Shown here piece by piece: positions 1 through 5,069 of a stretch of 12,571 bases of DNA. The translations under genes were made by a program, and so were the position numbers. The notes under the pieces are model-generated. The model did not search any database. It saw only the letters and a program-made list of their open reading frames with translations, and was not told the DNA's origin. The stretch's first letter is position 1. Each line of letters starts with the position of its first letter. Source of the DNA: an uncultured Collinsella sp. (GTDB lineage Bacteria; Actinomycetota; Coriobacteriia; Coriobacteriales; Coriobacteriaceae); NCBI GenBank assembly GCA_900552735.1, contig USBA01000034.1, forward strand, positions 1 to 12,571. Direction: 5' to 3'.

Positions 1-1
1 T

Positions 2-682
2 ATGCCCACTGGCTCTGCCGCGATTATCGTGAGCGTCCTGGGTGCGGTCGTTATGCCACACAACCTTTTTCTGCACTCCGAGGTCATCCAATCCATGCAC
101 TTCGAAGGCCAAAGCGAGCAGGTTATCGAAGAACGTCTGCGCTACGAGCTCTTCGACACGCTCTTTTCGATGGGCGTGGGCTGGGCAATCAACTCGGCCA
201 TGGTCATCCTGGCCGCAACGACCTTCTTTGCGCACGACATTGTCGTAGACGACCTCGCCGTCGCGGCAGCCACGCTCTCCCCCATCTTGGGCCCGGCGAG
301 CTCGACCATCTTTGCGGTAGCGCTGCTGTTCGCGGGACTATCGAGCAGCGTGACAGCGGGCATGGCGGCGGGAACTATCACCGCGGGCATGTTCGACGAG
401 GAATACGACATCCACGACCGACATTCCTCAATCGGGGTGGCAGCCTGTTTCGTCGGCGCAGTGGCGGCGTGCTTGGTCGTCCCGAATCCTTTTGAGGGTC
501 TCATTTGGAGTCAGGCGCTGCTGTCGCTTCAGTTGCCGATTACGGTCTTTGTGCTCATACGGCTCACCAGTTCGCCCCGCGTTATGGGCAAATACGCCAA
601 TTCACGCCTGCTCAACGCGCTGCTCGTAGGGATCGGCGTCATCGTAACGATTCTCGATGTCGTGTTGTTGACAGGGATGTAA
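2..682 (+). CDS. Nramp-family divalent metal (Mn2+/Fe2+) transporter, 5'-truncated by window edge
   Basis: C-terminal part (226 codons) of an inner-membrane proton-coupled Mn2+/Fe2+ importer of the Nramp/MntH family. The fragment opens at transmembrane helix 6, and the motif AVVMPHNLFLHS (about residues 15-26) matches the family's TM6 signature, in which an Ala and the Met of MPH help form the metal site. Five further hydrophobic segments follow (about residues 56-75, 95-125, 147-165, 168-190 and 205-224), which fits TM7-TM11 of an 11-TM protein. TM1 with its DPGN motif lies outside the window, so the true start is not visible and the first Met is internal. The TAA stop is at 680-682. The first hairpin of the repeat array begins 27 bp further on. 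Family assignment is firm; the preferred metal cannot be read from this part. Confidence 0.9.
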   Translation: MPTGSAAIIVSVLGAVVMPHNLFLHSEVIQSMHFEGQSEQVIEERLRYELFDTLFSMGVGWAINSAMVILAATTFFAHDIVVDDLAVAAATLSPILGPASSTIFAVALLFAGLSSSVTAGMAAGTITAGMFDEEYDIHDRHSSIGVAACFVGAVAACLVVPNPFEGLIWSQALLSLQLPITVFVLIRLTSSPRVMGKYANSRLLNALLVGIGVIVTILDVVLLTGM

Positions 683-709
683 TGGGACGGGGCACCTACC
701 CAGGCAAAC

Positions 710-1011
710 GTCTCGATCTGTAACATCTAGACACGCTTTTGATGTCTAGATGTTACAGATCGAGATCATTCCGAGGGACAGCTCCGTTTGTCTCAATCTG
801 TAACACGTAGGCCCCGTTTTCACTGCTAGATGTTACAGATTGAGATCTTCTGCCGGACGGTTTTGAATTGTCTCGATCTGTAACAAGTGGACCCATTTTC
901 CACTGCTAGATGTTACAGATCGAGACATTTCTTCAGCTCCAACCTTTTGTCTCAATCTGTAACAGATAGACCCGTTTTGAGCCGTTAGATGTTACAGATT
1001 AAGACAAAAGG
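710..1011. repeat. Array of four tandem palindromic units (family A), ~80 bp period
   Basis: Four imperfect palindromes, each about 57 bp, start at 710, 790, 870 and 949, separated by unrelated 22-23 bp spacers. Each has a left arm GTCTCRATCTGTAACA and a right arm TGTTACAGATYGAGAY around a 20-25 nt centre that carries a conserved CRTTTT core in the same orientation. Unit 1 pairs 711-733 with 743-765 (23 perfect pairs). Unit 2 pairs 791-805 with 831-845. Unit 3 pairs 870-885 with 911-926. Unit 4 pairs 943-964 with 990-1011 with one mismatch. The array fills the space between the convergent Nramp and rubredoxin genes, and I see no ORF of credible composition in it. It resembles clustered REP/BIME-type intergenic elements; a structured RNA or a transcription end block is also possible. 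The gap continues to 1075 with nothing recognisable. Confidence 0.9.
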
Positions 1012-1071
1012 TCGGCCGGACTCACAACAGACAGGATCGGCCAACAGCAACCGTGATCCCTTGGGGGCGGA

Positions 1072-1109
1072 GGAAAAGGGTCCCGGCCGAGAATTCGACC
1101 GGGACCCTT
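1072..1109 (-). terminator. Intrinsic terminator of the rubredoxin gene
   Basis: Arms 1076-1090 and 1095-1109 form a 15 bp stem with one wobble and a GAAT-type tetraloop. Read on the minus strand, the stem is followed by TTTT. It lies 39 bp beyond the rubredoxin stop codon. Confidence 0.8.
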
Positions 1110-1148
1110 GGACAGAGCTATGTTCGGCTTTCGCCGTGTGCCTGCGAG

Positions 1149-1292
1149 TTACTCCTCGACGAGCTCAAACTGATCGGGACCGACGCCGCACACCGGGCAC
1201 ACGTAGTCCTCGGGCAGCTCGGGCGTGTCGACCTCAACCTCGTAACCGCAAACGGTGCACACAAACTTATACGTCTTCTTCTCCTCAGCCAT
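1149..1292 (-). CDS. Short-form rubredoxin (47 aa)
   Basis: Small cytoplasmic one-electron carrier with a single Fe(Cys)4 centre. The ligands are visible as CTVC (C12, C15) followed by GY, and CPVCG (C32, C35). The spacing between the two cysteine pairs is short (C15 to C32). This is like the compact rubredoxin domains at the C-terminus of rubrerythrin and high-molecular-weight rubredoxin, not free 52-54 aa rubredoxins, where the loop is longer. The start at 1292 is chosen because AGGAGA lies 7-8 nt upstream, and the longer in-frame N-terminus has no rubredoxin character. It follows the flavin-reductase-like gene in the same direction after 89 bp, with its own promoter and a terminator. Likely role: passing electrons from that flavoprotein to an O2/NO/peroxide-reducing partner (inference). 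Confidence 0.92.
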   Translation of the reverse strand: MAEEKKTYKFVCTVCGYEVEVDTPELPEDYVCPVCGVGPDQFELVEE

Positions 1293-1336
1293 GATGTTCT
1301 CCTCTCGAACGCGACTGGTGATGTACTTCACTTATT

Positions 1337-1364
1337 AGTATATGTTCTCAATAAAATAATGCAA
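1337..1364 (-). promoter_or_regulatory. Probable sigma70-type promoter of the rubredoxin gene
   Basis: On the minus strand, TTGCAT (1359-1364) and TATACT (1337-1342) are separated by 16 bp, in an AT-rich stretch unlike the surrounding sequence. The predicted transcript would start near 1330, leaving a ~38 nt leader with the AGGAGA ribosome site. Rubredoxin can therefore be made independently of the upstream flavoprotein. Confidence 0.55.
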
Positions 1365-1381
1365 GTGTTTTTACAACAATT

Positions 1382-1885
1382 CTAGCCTTGATAGGACGAG
1401 GCCTTCGGAGGCGTCTTGCCCTTCAGAACCTTGTGATAGTAGTCGTACGTCAGCGGCGTCTCGTCGCTCAGGCGCTCGGCATCCTCGACCTCGCCGATAA
1501 ACAGCAGATGCGTACCCACATCCACAGTGTCGATCAAACGGCAGCTAAACAGGGCCGCCGCGTGCTCGGGCACATAGGGCATGCCCAGAGCCGTCTCGCG
1601 GGTCTCGTATTTGGCAAACTTGTCATAGTCGCTGCTGGTGCGGAACCCAAAGTTACCGATGTAGAGCATGTCGGCGGTCTGATCGATCACGGTCAGCGCG
1701 AACGCTTTGGCCGATGCGATGACGCCCGAGGTGACGTTGTCCTTGTTCACGGCAACCGAAATGCGCGGCGGCATGGACGTCACCTGCACCGCCGTGTTGA
1801 TGACGCAGCCGGCGCGCAGCCCGTCTGCCGCGGCGCTCACCACGTACAGACCGCTCGGCATGGTAAAGAACGCAGTTTTGTCCAT
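1382..1885 (-). CDS. Flavin-reductase-like FMN-binding split-barrel protein
   Basis: A 167-aa protein of the flavin reductase-like (FMN-binding split barrel) family. The N-terminal pattern MPSGLYVVSA, then NTAVQVTSMPPRISVAV (about residues 31-47) and a segment of the type AFALTVIDQTA, follow the family layout of a flavin-binding barrel. In high-molecular-weight rubredoxin (Hrb, acetogens) such a domain is fused to a short rubredoxin and acts as an NAD(P)H:rubredoxin oxidoreductase for flavodiiron protein; here the next gene is a separate short rubredoxin. The start at 1885 is chosen because GGGGAG lies 8 nt upstream; the longer in-frame extension crosses a terminator hairpin and is not family-like. 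A stem with a U6 tract lies 52 bp upstream. Direct partner and electron donor are inferred, not visible. Confidence 0.85.
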   Translation of the reverse strand: MDKTAFFTMPSGLYVVSAAADGLRAGCVINTAVQVTSMPPRISVAVNKDNVTSGVIASAKAFALTVIDQTADMLYIGNFGFRTSSDYDKFAKYETRETALGMPYVPEHAAALFSCRLIDTVDVGTHLLFIGEVEDAERLSDETPLTYDYYHKVLKGKTPPKASSYQG

Positions 1886-1936
1886 AACAATCACTCCCCT
1901 AACCCGGGTTGGAACCTCATGGATGTATGTACCCAC

Positions 1937-1967
1937 AAAAAAGGCGACGCCCATAACGGACGCCGCC
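1937..1967 (-). terminator. Intrinsic terminator (or leader attenuator) between smpB and the flavin-reductase-like gene
   Basis: Read on the minus strand, arms 1958-1967 and 1943-1952 pair over 10 bp (two G-U) with a 5-nt loop (1953-1957), followed at once by six T (1942-1937). It can end the TPR-smpB transcript. It lies only 52 bp before the next start codon with no clear promoter in between, so a conditional role in the flavoprotein leader is an alternative. Confidence 0.75.
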
Positions 1968-2014
1968 GCATACACATATGTGCCAAGATTGCAGGTCAGC
2001 CAAGTCCCTCCACC

Positions 2015-2083
2015 AAGTTGCGGTGAAATAGTTCCTGCTTGTCGGGTATTTGGACTCAAACAGGAACTATTCCACCGCAACTT
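2015..2083. repeat. Long palindromic element (family B) just after smpB
   Basis: Left arm 2015-2037 and right arm 2061-2083 pair over 23 bp with a single mismatch; three to four more pairs extend towards a ~15 nt loop (2042-2056). The arm begins AAGTTGCGGTG and ends AGTTCCTG. It is unrelated to the arms of the 710-1011 array. The element lies 11 bp beyond the smpB stop. There is no T-run next to it, so it is not a classical terminator. It probably belongs to a dispersed intergenic palindrome family (inference). Confidence 0.85.
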
Positions 2084-2094
2084 ATACAGAGCGC

Positions 2095-2565
2095 CTAGCG
2101 GTTGCGCTCCTTGAGGGCGCGGTCAATCTCGCGCTGAACGTCGCGCTTGGCCATATCCTCGCGCTTGTCGTAAAGCTTCTTACCGCGGCCTAGGCCCAGC
2201 AGCAGCTTTACACGGCCGTCGGTATTAAAGTAGAGCTCCAGCGGCACCAGGGCATAGCCGCGGTTGCGCAGTTTGCCGTCAAGAAAATCAATCTCCTTGC
2301 GGTGCAGCAGCAGACGGCGCCGGCGATCGGGATCACGATTCCACACGCCACCATGGCTATAAGGGTGAATATGCAGGCCCACGAGCCAGCACTCGCCGCC
2401 ACGAATCAGTGCAAAGGTGTCGGTGATCTGGCACGCGCGCTCGCGAATCGACTTGACCTCGGTGCCACTCAGCTCAATGCCGCACTCAAAGGTCTCATCG
2501 ATAAAGTACTCGTGATGTGCCGAGCGATTCTTGGAAATGAGTTTGCGCTCGCGCTTACTGGGCAT
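2095..2565 (-). CDS. smpB: SsrA-binding protein SmpB
   Basis: A 156-aa tmRNA-binding protein, partner of ssrA in rescuing stalled ribosomes. Visible family features are the N-terminal NRSAHHEYFIDETFECGIELSGTEV block, the segment VWNRDPDRRRRLLLHRKEID, GYALVPLELYF, and the basic C-terminal tail that folds into the decoding centre (GKKLYDKREDMAKRD, ending in a Lys/Arg-rich helix). Length is typical for the family. The start at 2565 has AAGGAGG six nt upstream and overlaps the end of the preceding TPR gene by 11 bp, so the two are probably translationally coupled. I found no ssrA gene in the window. A palindrome and then a U6 terminator follow the stop. Confidence 0.96.
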   Translation of the reverse strand: MPSKRERKLISKNRSAHHEYFIDETFECGIELSGTEVKSIRERACQITDTFALIRGGECWLVGLHIHPYSHGGVWNRDPDRRRRLLLHRKEIDFLDGKLRNRGYALVPLELYFNTDGRVKLLLGLGRGKKLYDKREDMAKRDVQREIDRALKERNR

Positions 2566-3472
2566 CGCCGGCCTCCTTGGCGCCATCGGAACCCTTGCCC
2601 GTAGCTTCGCGCTTTGCCTTGCGCTCGGCATTGAGCTCGGCGTCGCTCTCGCGCACCAGTTTGATAATCGCCGCGCATGCCTCCTCGCCCACCAAGTCGC
2701 GAGCGCGCACTGTCAGGCGCGTCGCCTCCTGCTTGTCGCCGTCACTTGCAGCATCGGTCGCGCACATAATCAGGCAGATGGCAATCTCGGCCGAAGGCGA
2801 GGTCGGCACGCCTTGCAGGGCCAGTTCACCCATCACGTGGTCGTCGCTCTCATCGGCGGCATCCGGATAAGCAGTATGGATCTTGTTGAGCAGGCGCGTC
2901 GTATGTGCATCGCCAGGGGCCAAGCGCAGTGCCAGACGCGCGCAACCCACGGCCGCCGAGACGTTCTCGGTCTCGGGCTCAAGGAAATACTGACCTAGAT
3001 TGGCGTAGGCGCGGGCGGCGCACTTGCCATCGCTTGCACGCTCCAGCACCGAGAACGAGAGCGATGCCCATTCTTGCTTGTCCTCGAGTGCGCGGAACAG
3101 CTCGGCCAAGTCCAAGCGATAGTTGCAGTTCATGGGGTCCCAACGCACAGCCTGCATCAGGGCATTACGAGCGCTCACATAATCCTGCTGGCGAATGTAG
3201 GCAAACGCCATGTCAGAGTACAGGCGATCAAACGGCACCTCGACCTGCACGAGCTCGCGCGGATCCTTCTCCACGCGGCGATAGGCCAAGCGCTCAAACT
3301 TGCTATCGAAGCTAAAGTATTGGCGCTTCTCCTCCGTCTTGCACTCGGCGTCGATATACTCCTCGGCGAGCTCCACCAGGCGCTCCAACAGCGGCGTCGC
3401 CGTAGCCAGGTCGCCCTGCGCCAGATAGTTCTCGGCATACGTGATGTCTTGCAAGCTGATGGGCAGATCCAT
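2555..3472 (-). CDS. TPR-like helical repeat protein upstream of smpB
   Basis: A soluble 305-aa protein, Ala/Leu/Glu-rich, with no signal peptide or membrane segment. The middle third (about residues 75-200) reads as tetratricopeptide-like helix pairs: YSDMAFAYIRQQDYVSARNALMQAV followed by WDP, then RAYANLGQYFLEPE and ALRLAPGDAHTTRLL. The C-terminal ~30 residues are charged and probably disordered (Lys/Glu/Gly-rich). The start at 3472 is chosen because GAGGAG stands six nt upstream; a Met nine codons earlier has no ribosome site. The gene overlaps smpB by 11 bp, so it is co-expressed with it. No enzymatic motif is visible; a protein-interaction role is likely, and any link to ribosome rescue is only suggested by position. 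Confidence 0.8.
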   Translation of the reverse strand: MDLPISLQDITYAENYLAQGDLATATPLLERLVELAEEYIDAECKTEEKRQYFSFDSKFERLAYRRVEKDPRELVQVEVPFDRLYSDMAFAYIRQQDYVSARNALMQAVRWDPMNCNYRLDLAELFRALEDKQEWASLSFSVLERASDGKCAARAYANLGQYFLEPETENVSAAVGCARLALRLAPGDAHTTRLLNKIHTAYPDAADESDDHVMGELALQGVPTSPSAEIAICLIMCATDAASDGDKQEATRLTVRARDLVGEEACAAIIKLVRESDAELNAERKAKREATGKGSDGAKEAGDAQ

Positions 3473-3507
3473 GGCTACTCCTCGATCTGAGCGAAACACG
3501 GCAGGCG

Positions 3508-3519
3508 CCGTATATACGG
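3508..3519. promoter_or_regulatory. Perfect 12-bp palindrome upstream of the TPR-smpB operon
   Basis: CCGTATATACGG is a perfect dyad placed 36 bp before the TPR gene start and just after the tRNA terminator. It could be an operator or contain a -10 element (TATATA), but no -35 is evident at 16-18 bp. Tentative. Confidence 0.3.
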
Positions 3520-3528
3520 TCGATACAC

Positions 3529-3556
3529 AAAACCCGGGTCTCTTGCGAGGCCCGGG
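3529..3556 (-). terminator. Intrinsic terminator of the tRNA-Gln/tRNA-Glu transcript
   Basis: CCCGGG (3533-3538) pairs with CCCGGG (3551-3556), continued by CTC/GAG around a TTGC-type loop with one internal mismatch. On the minus strand, four T follow the stem. It lies ~15 bp beyond tRNA-Glu. Confidence 0.8.
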
Positions 3557-3570
3557 CGTTCATTTGTGGG

Positions 3571-3644
3571 TAGCCCGTACCAGATTCGAACTGGTGATCT
3601 CCGCCTTGAGAGGGCGGCGTCCTAAACCGCTAGACGAACGGGCC
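3571..3644 (-). tRNA. tRNA-Glu (anticodon CUC)
   Basis: The minus strand gives a full cloverleaf. The acceptor GGCCCGT pairs with ACGGGCT (first pair G-U), the discriminator is A, and the anticodon stem CCGCC/GGCGG encloses the loop CTCTCAA with anticodon CTC. The T-arm contains GTTCGAATC. The 3' flank reads CCC, so the CCA end is not encoded and must be added. It is co-transcribed with the upstream tRNA-Gln (17 bp from its encoded CCA). Confidence 0.95.
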
Positions 3645-3661
3645 ATATGTAGCAAATGCAA

Positions 3662-3735
3662 TGGCTGGGATGGAGGGAGTCGAACCCCCATTGACGGAAC
3701 CAGAATCCGCTGTCCTGCCATTAGACGACATCCCA
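3662..3735 (-). tRNA. tRNA-Gln (anticodon CUG), CCA encoded
   Basis: The acceptor TGGGATG pairs perfectly with CATCCCA, the discriminator is G, and CCA is encoded at 3664-3662. The anticodon stem GCGGA/TCCGT encloses TTCTGGT with anticodon CTG, and the T-loop is GGTTCGACTCC. The first of two tRNAs behind a strong promoter. It differs from its neighbour in that CCA is encoded. Confidence 0.95.
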
Positions 3736-3779
3736 ATGACTGCATCGCTGCGCTCGGCTGTGCCTTTGCGCAAGAAAGA

Positions 3780-3808
3780 AATATACGGGAAGTCTCGCCG
3801 TGACGCAA
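3780..3808 (-). promoter_or_regulatory. Strong sigma70-type promoter of the tRNA operon
   Basis: TTGCGT (3803-3808) and TATATT (3780-3785) on the minus strand have an exact 17 bp spacer. AT-rich sequence with A/T tracts lies directly upstream and could act as an UP element. The distance to tRNA-Gln is ~45 bp. Confidence 0.7.
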
Positions 3809-3811
3809 GCC

Positions 3812-3846
3812 CCAATTTTGACTTTTTTGAAATTCAGTCAAATTGG
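3812..3846. repeat. Imperfect dyad upstream of the tRNA promoter
   Basis: CCAATTTTGAC (3812-3822) and GTCAAATTGG (3837-3846) are inverted copies with one bulged base, around an A/T-rich centre. It stands just upstream of the tRNA -35 box and between divergent transcription units. A factor-binding site or UP-like element is possible; the rest of the gap to 4011 shows only a weak promoter candidate. Confidence 0.4.
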
Positions 3847-3932
3847 CCTAATTTAGTCCAACCCGTGAAGGACCTGTGAAGCCGACCGCTGTACACGAAG
3901 GGCAAAACGCCGCGAGCGGTAGCCGTCAACCG

Positions 3933-3961
3933 TTGGCAGATTCTACCGTGAAAACGATAGC
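3933..3961 (+). promoter_or_regulatory. Candidate promoter for the small gene at 4012
   Basis: TTGGCA (3933-3938) matches the -35 consensus at five of six bases and is followed after 17 bp by GATAGC (3956-3961), a poor -10. It is the best match in the gap upstream of the gene. Confidence 0.3.
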
Positions 3962-4011
3962 ACCAGGCAACACAATCGAAGTATCAATGATCACGTAGAT
4001 ATCGAGGCGCC

Positions 4012-4422
4012 ATGGACGAAGAGCTTGATTACCTATGGGAGACCCTGGGCCTCGAGATCACTGCTGACCTTTGGCCCGAGCGGGACAAAATCCATCCCAC
4101 ACTGCGCCCCGCCATCACGGTAATGCAGGCAAACTACCGCCGCGCCTCATTTTTGATCATGCGGACGTCATGGCATGCGGCGCTCCCCGACCTCAAGCGC
4201 ATCCAGGCAAGCCTCGTCGAGCTGTCCGGCATGCCGACCGTCATATCCGAGACGAACCTGGAGCGGCGGCAGCGCGAGCGCCTGCAGCGGCAGCGGATTC
4301 CGTTTATCTGCCCCGGCATTCAAGCATACCTGCCCTTTATGGACGAAGAGTACTGGAGCGACACGCCCGACAAGCACGCAAAGATCTACGACCCACACGA
4401 ATGGGCACAGCTGGAGGACTGA
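4012..4422 (+). CDS. Uncharacterised 136-aa protein, single-domain
   Basis: No function is assigned. The reading frame is credible: Met start with GAGG five nt upstream, and balanced composition (acidic start, a basic stretch ERRQRERLQRQRIPF at about residues 85-99, acidic tail). The pattern of a short LPDLKRIQASL helix, a segment of the type GMPTVISETNL, then RQRERLQRQRIPFICPG with AYLPFM resembles, from memory, the N-terminal region of ~300-aa winged-helix (MarR-like) regulators of Firmicutes and Coriobacteria. In those a DNA-binding domain follows the IPFI...YLPF motif. Here the protein ends ~20 residues later and no winged helix is encoded. It could be a standalone sensory/partner domain or a truncated remnant. 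It is convergent with the ArsC-like gene across the 62-bp repeat block. Confidence 0.6.
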   Translation: MDEELDYLWETLGLEITADLWPERDKIHPTLRPAITVMQANYRRASFLIMRTSWHAALPDLKRIQASLVELSGMPTVISETNLERRQRERLQRQRIPFICPGIQAYLPFMDEEYWSDTPDKHAKIYDPHEWAQLED

Positions 4423-4436
4423 CCGGGGCAGGCCCG

Positions 4437-4618
4437 CCGGCGGAAATTGCGTCCCAGATTTCAAGCTCAAACTGGTCCCCGCTTTCCCGTCGAGCCCTCA
4501 ACCGGAAACCGTGCCCCGGAATCAGCGCTCGAAACGGGATGTCATTTCCGATAGAGCTCTCAACCGGAAAGCGCATCCCGGAATCAACGCTCGAAACGGG
4601 ACGCACTTTCCGCAGCCG
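4437..4618. repeat. Three tandem 62-bp palindromic units (family C)
   Basis: The anchor CGGAAA recurs at 4441, 4503 and 4565, an exact 62 bp period. Units 2 and 3 share TCAACCGGAAA, then CGGAATCA and CGCTCGAAACGGGA. Unit 1 is a diverged copy of the same layout. Each unit is itself an inverted repeat: in unit 3, 4565-4580 pairs with 4597-4612 (14 of 16 Watson-Crick, two wobble). The block sits between convergent genes and ends only six bp before the stop codon of the ArsC-like gene. Its arms are unrelated to families A and B. Likely a REP/BIME-type cluster which may also act as a two-way transcription stop (inference). Confidence 0.85.
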
Positions 4619-4978
4619 CTACAGCAACGCCTCGGTCCAAGCCGCTTCCCTAAAGCCGGGGATCGCAAAGTCGTCGCCCACCAGCAGCGGGCGCTTAACC
4701 AGCATGCCGTCAGTCGCCAGCAGCTCGCAGCATTCCTGGTCCGTCATACCTGCATCCAGGCGAGCCTTCAGGCCCAGCTCTCGATATTTCATGCCCGACG
4801 AGTTAAAGAAGCGTCGCAGCGGCAGCCCCGAACGAGCAATCCAGGTCGCAAGTTCATCGGCCGTGGGATTGTCCGTAACGATATCGCGGTCGATATACTC
4901 AACCCCATGTTCGTCCAGCCATGCCTTGGCCTTTTTACAGGTCGAGCACTTGGGATATTCAACAAACAGTACGGTCAT
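4619..4978 (-). CDS. ArsC/Spx/MgsR-family thioredoxin-fold protein
   Basis: A 119-aa protein of the ArsC-like thioredoxin-fold family (Spx/MgsR/YffB type). The N-terminal FVEYPKCSTCKKAKAWL carries a C11-x-x-C14 pair at the start of the first helix. The segments EYIDRDIV and GLPLRRFFNSSG, and the C-terminal VKRPLLVGDDFAIPGF followed by an aromatic/acidic helix, match the family. Length is normal. Members are either glutaredoxin-like reductases or, as Spx/MgsR, RNA-polymerase-binding redox regulators; sequence alone does not decide. No arsenic genes are nearby, so arsenate reduction is not supported by context. The start at 4978 is chosen because GGAGG lies six nt upstream. It lies 91 bp downstream of mupG, same strand, perhaps with its own promoter. 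Confidence 0.88.
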   Translation of the reverse strand: MTVLFVEYPKCSTCKKAKAWLDEHGVEYIDRDIVTDNPTADELATWIARSGLPLRRFFNSSGMKYRELGLKARLDAGMTDQECCELLATDGMLVKRPLLVGDDFAIPGFREAAWTEALL

Positions 4979-5047
4979 GGGAATCCTCCGAACATAGATC
5001 GGCCAACGCAGGTACACACCATACGAGGCGCTTCGCATGATGGGGCA

Positions 5048-5053
5048 ATTGTA
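5048..5053 (-). promoter_or_regulatory. Candidate -10 element for the ArsC-like gene
   Basis: TACAAT on the minus strand, ~70 bp before the ArsC-like start and just past the mupG stop. No convincing -35 lies at 16-18 bp, so this is weak; read-through from mupG is the alternative. Confidence 0.3.
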
Positions 5054-5069
5054 GCCCACGGGTCACACG

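Noticed and set aside
710..1011. CRISPR array
   Set aside because: Regular spacing and unique spacers invite the call, but repeats are ~57 bp, diverge between units, spacers are only 22-23 bp, and no cas gene is present.
1886..2014. FMN riboswitch in the flavoprotein leader
   Set aside because: None of the conserved RFN-element blocks is visible; only a simple stem with a T-run.
1388..2114. Plus-strand open frames opposite the flavin-reductase-like gene
   Set aside because: No ribosome sites, atypical composition, and they cross a terminator and a palindrome.
2000..4000. tmRNA gene near smpB
   Set aside because: The only tRNA-like 3' ends belong to ordinary tRNA-Glu and tRNA-Gln; no tag-peptide frame or tmRNA acceptor domain was found.
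4619..4978. True arsenate reductase arsC
   Set aside because: Family fold is right, but there is no arsR, arsB or acr3 nearby and the CSTC pair fits the Spx/MgsR/YffB branch better.
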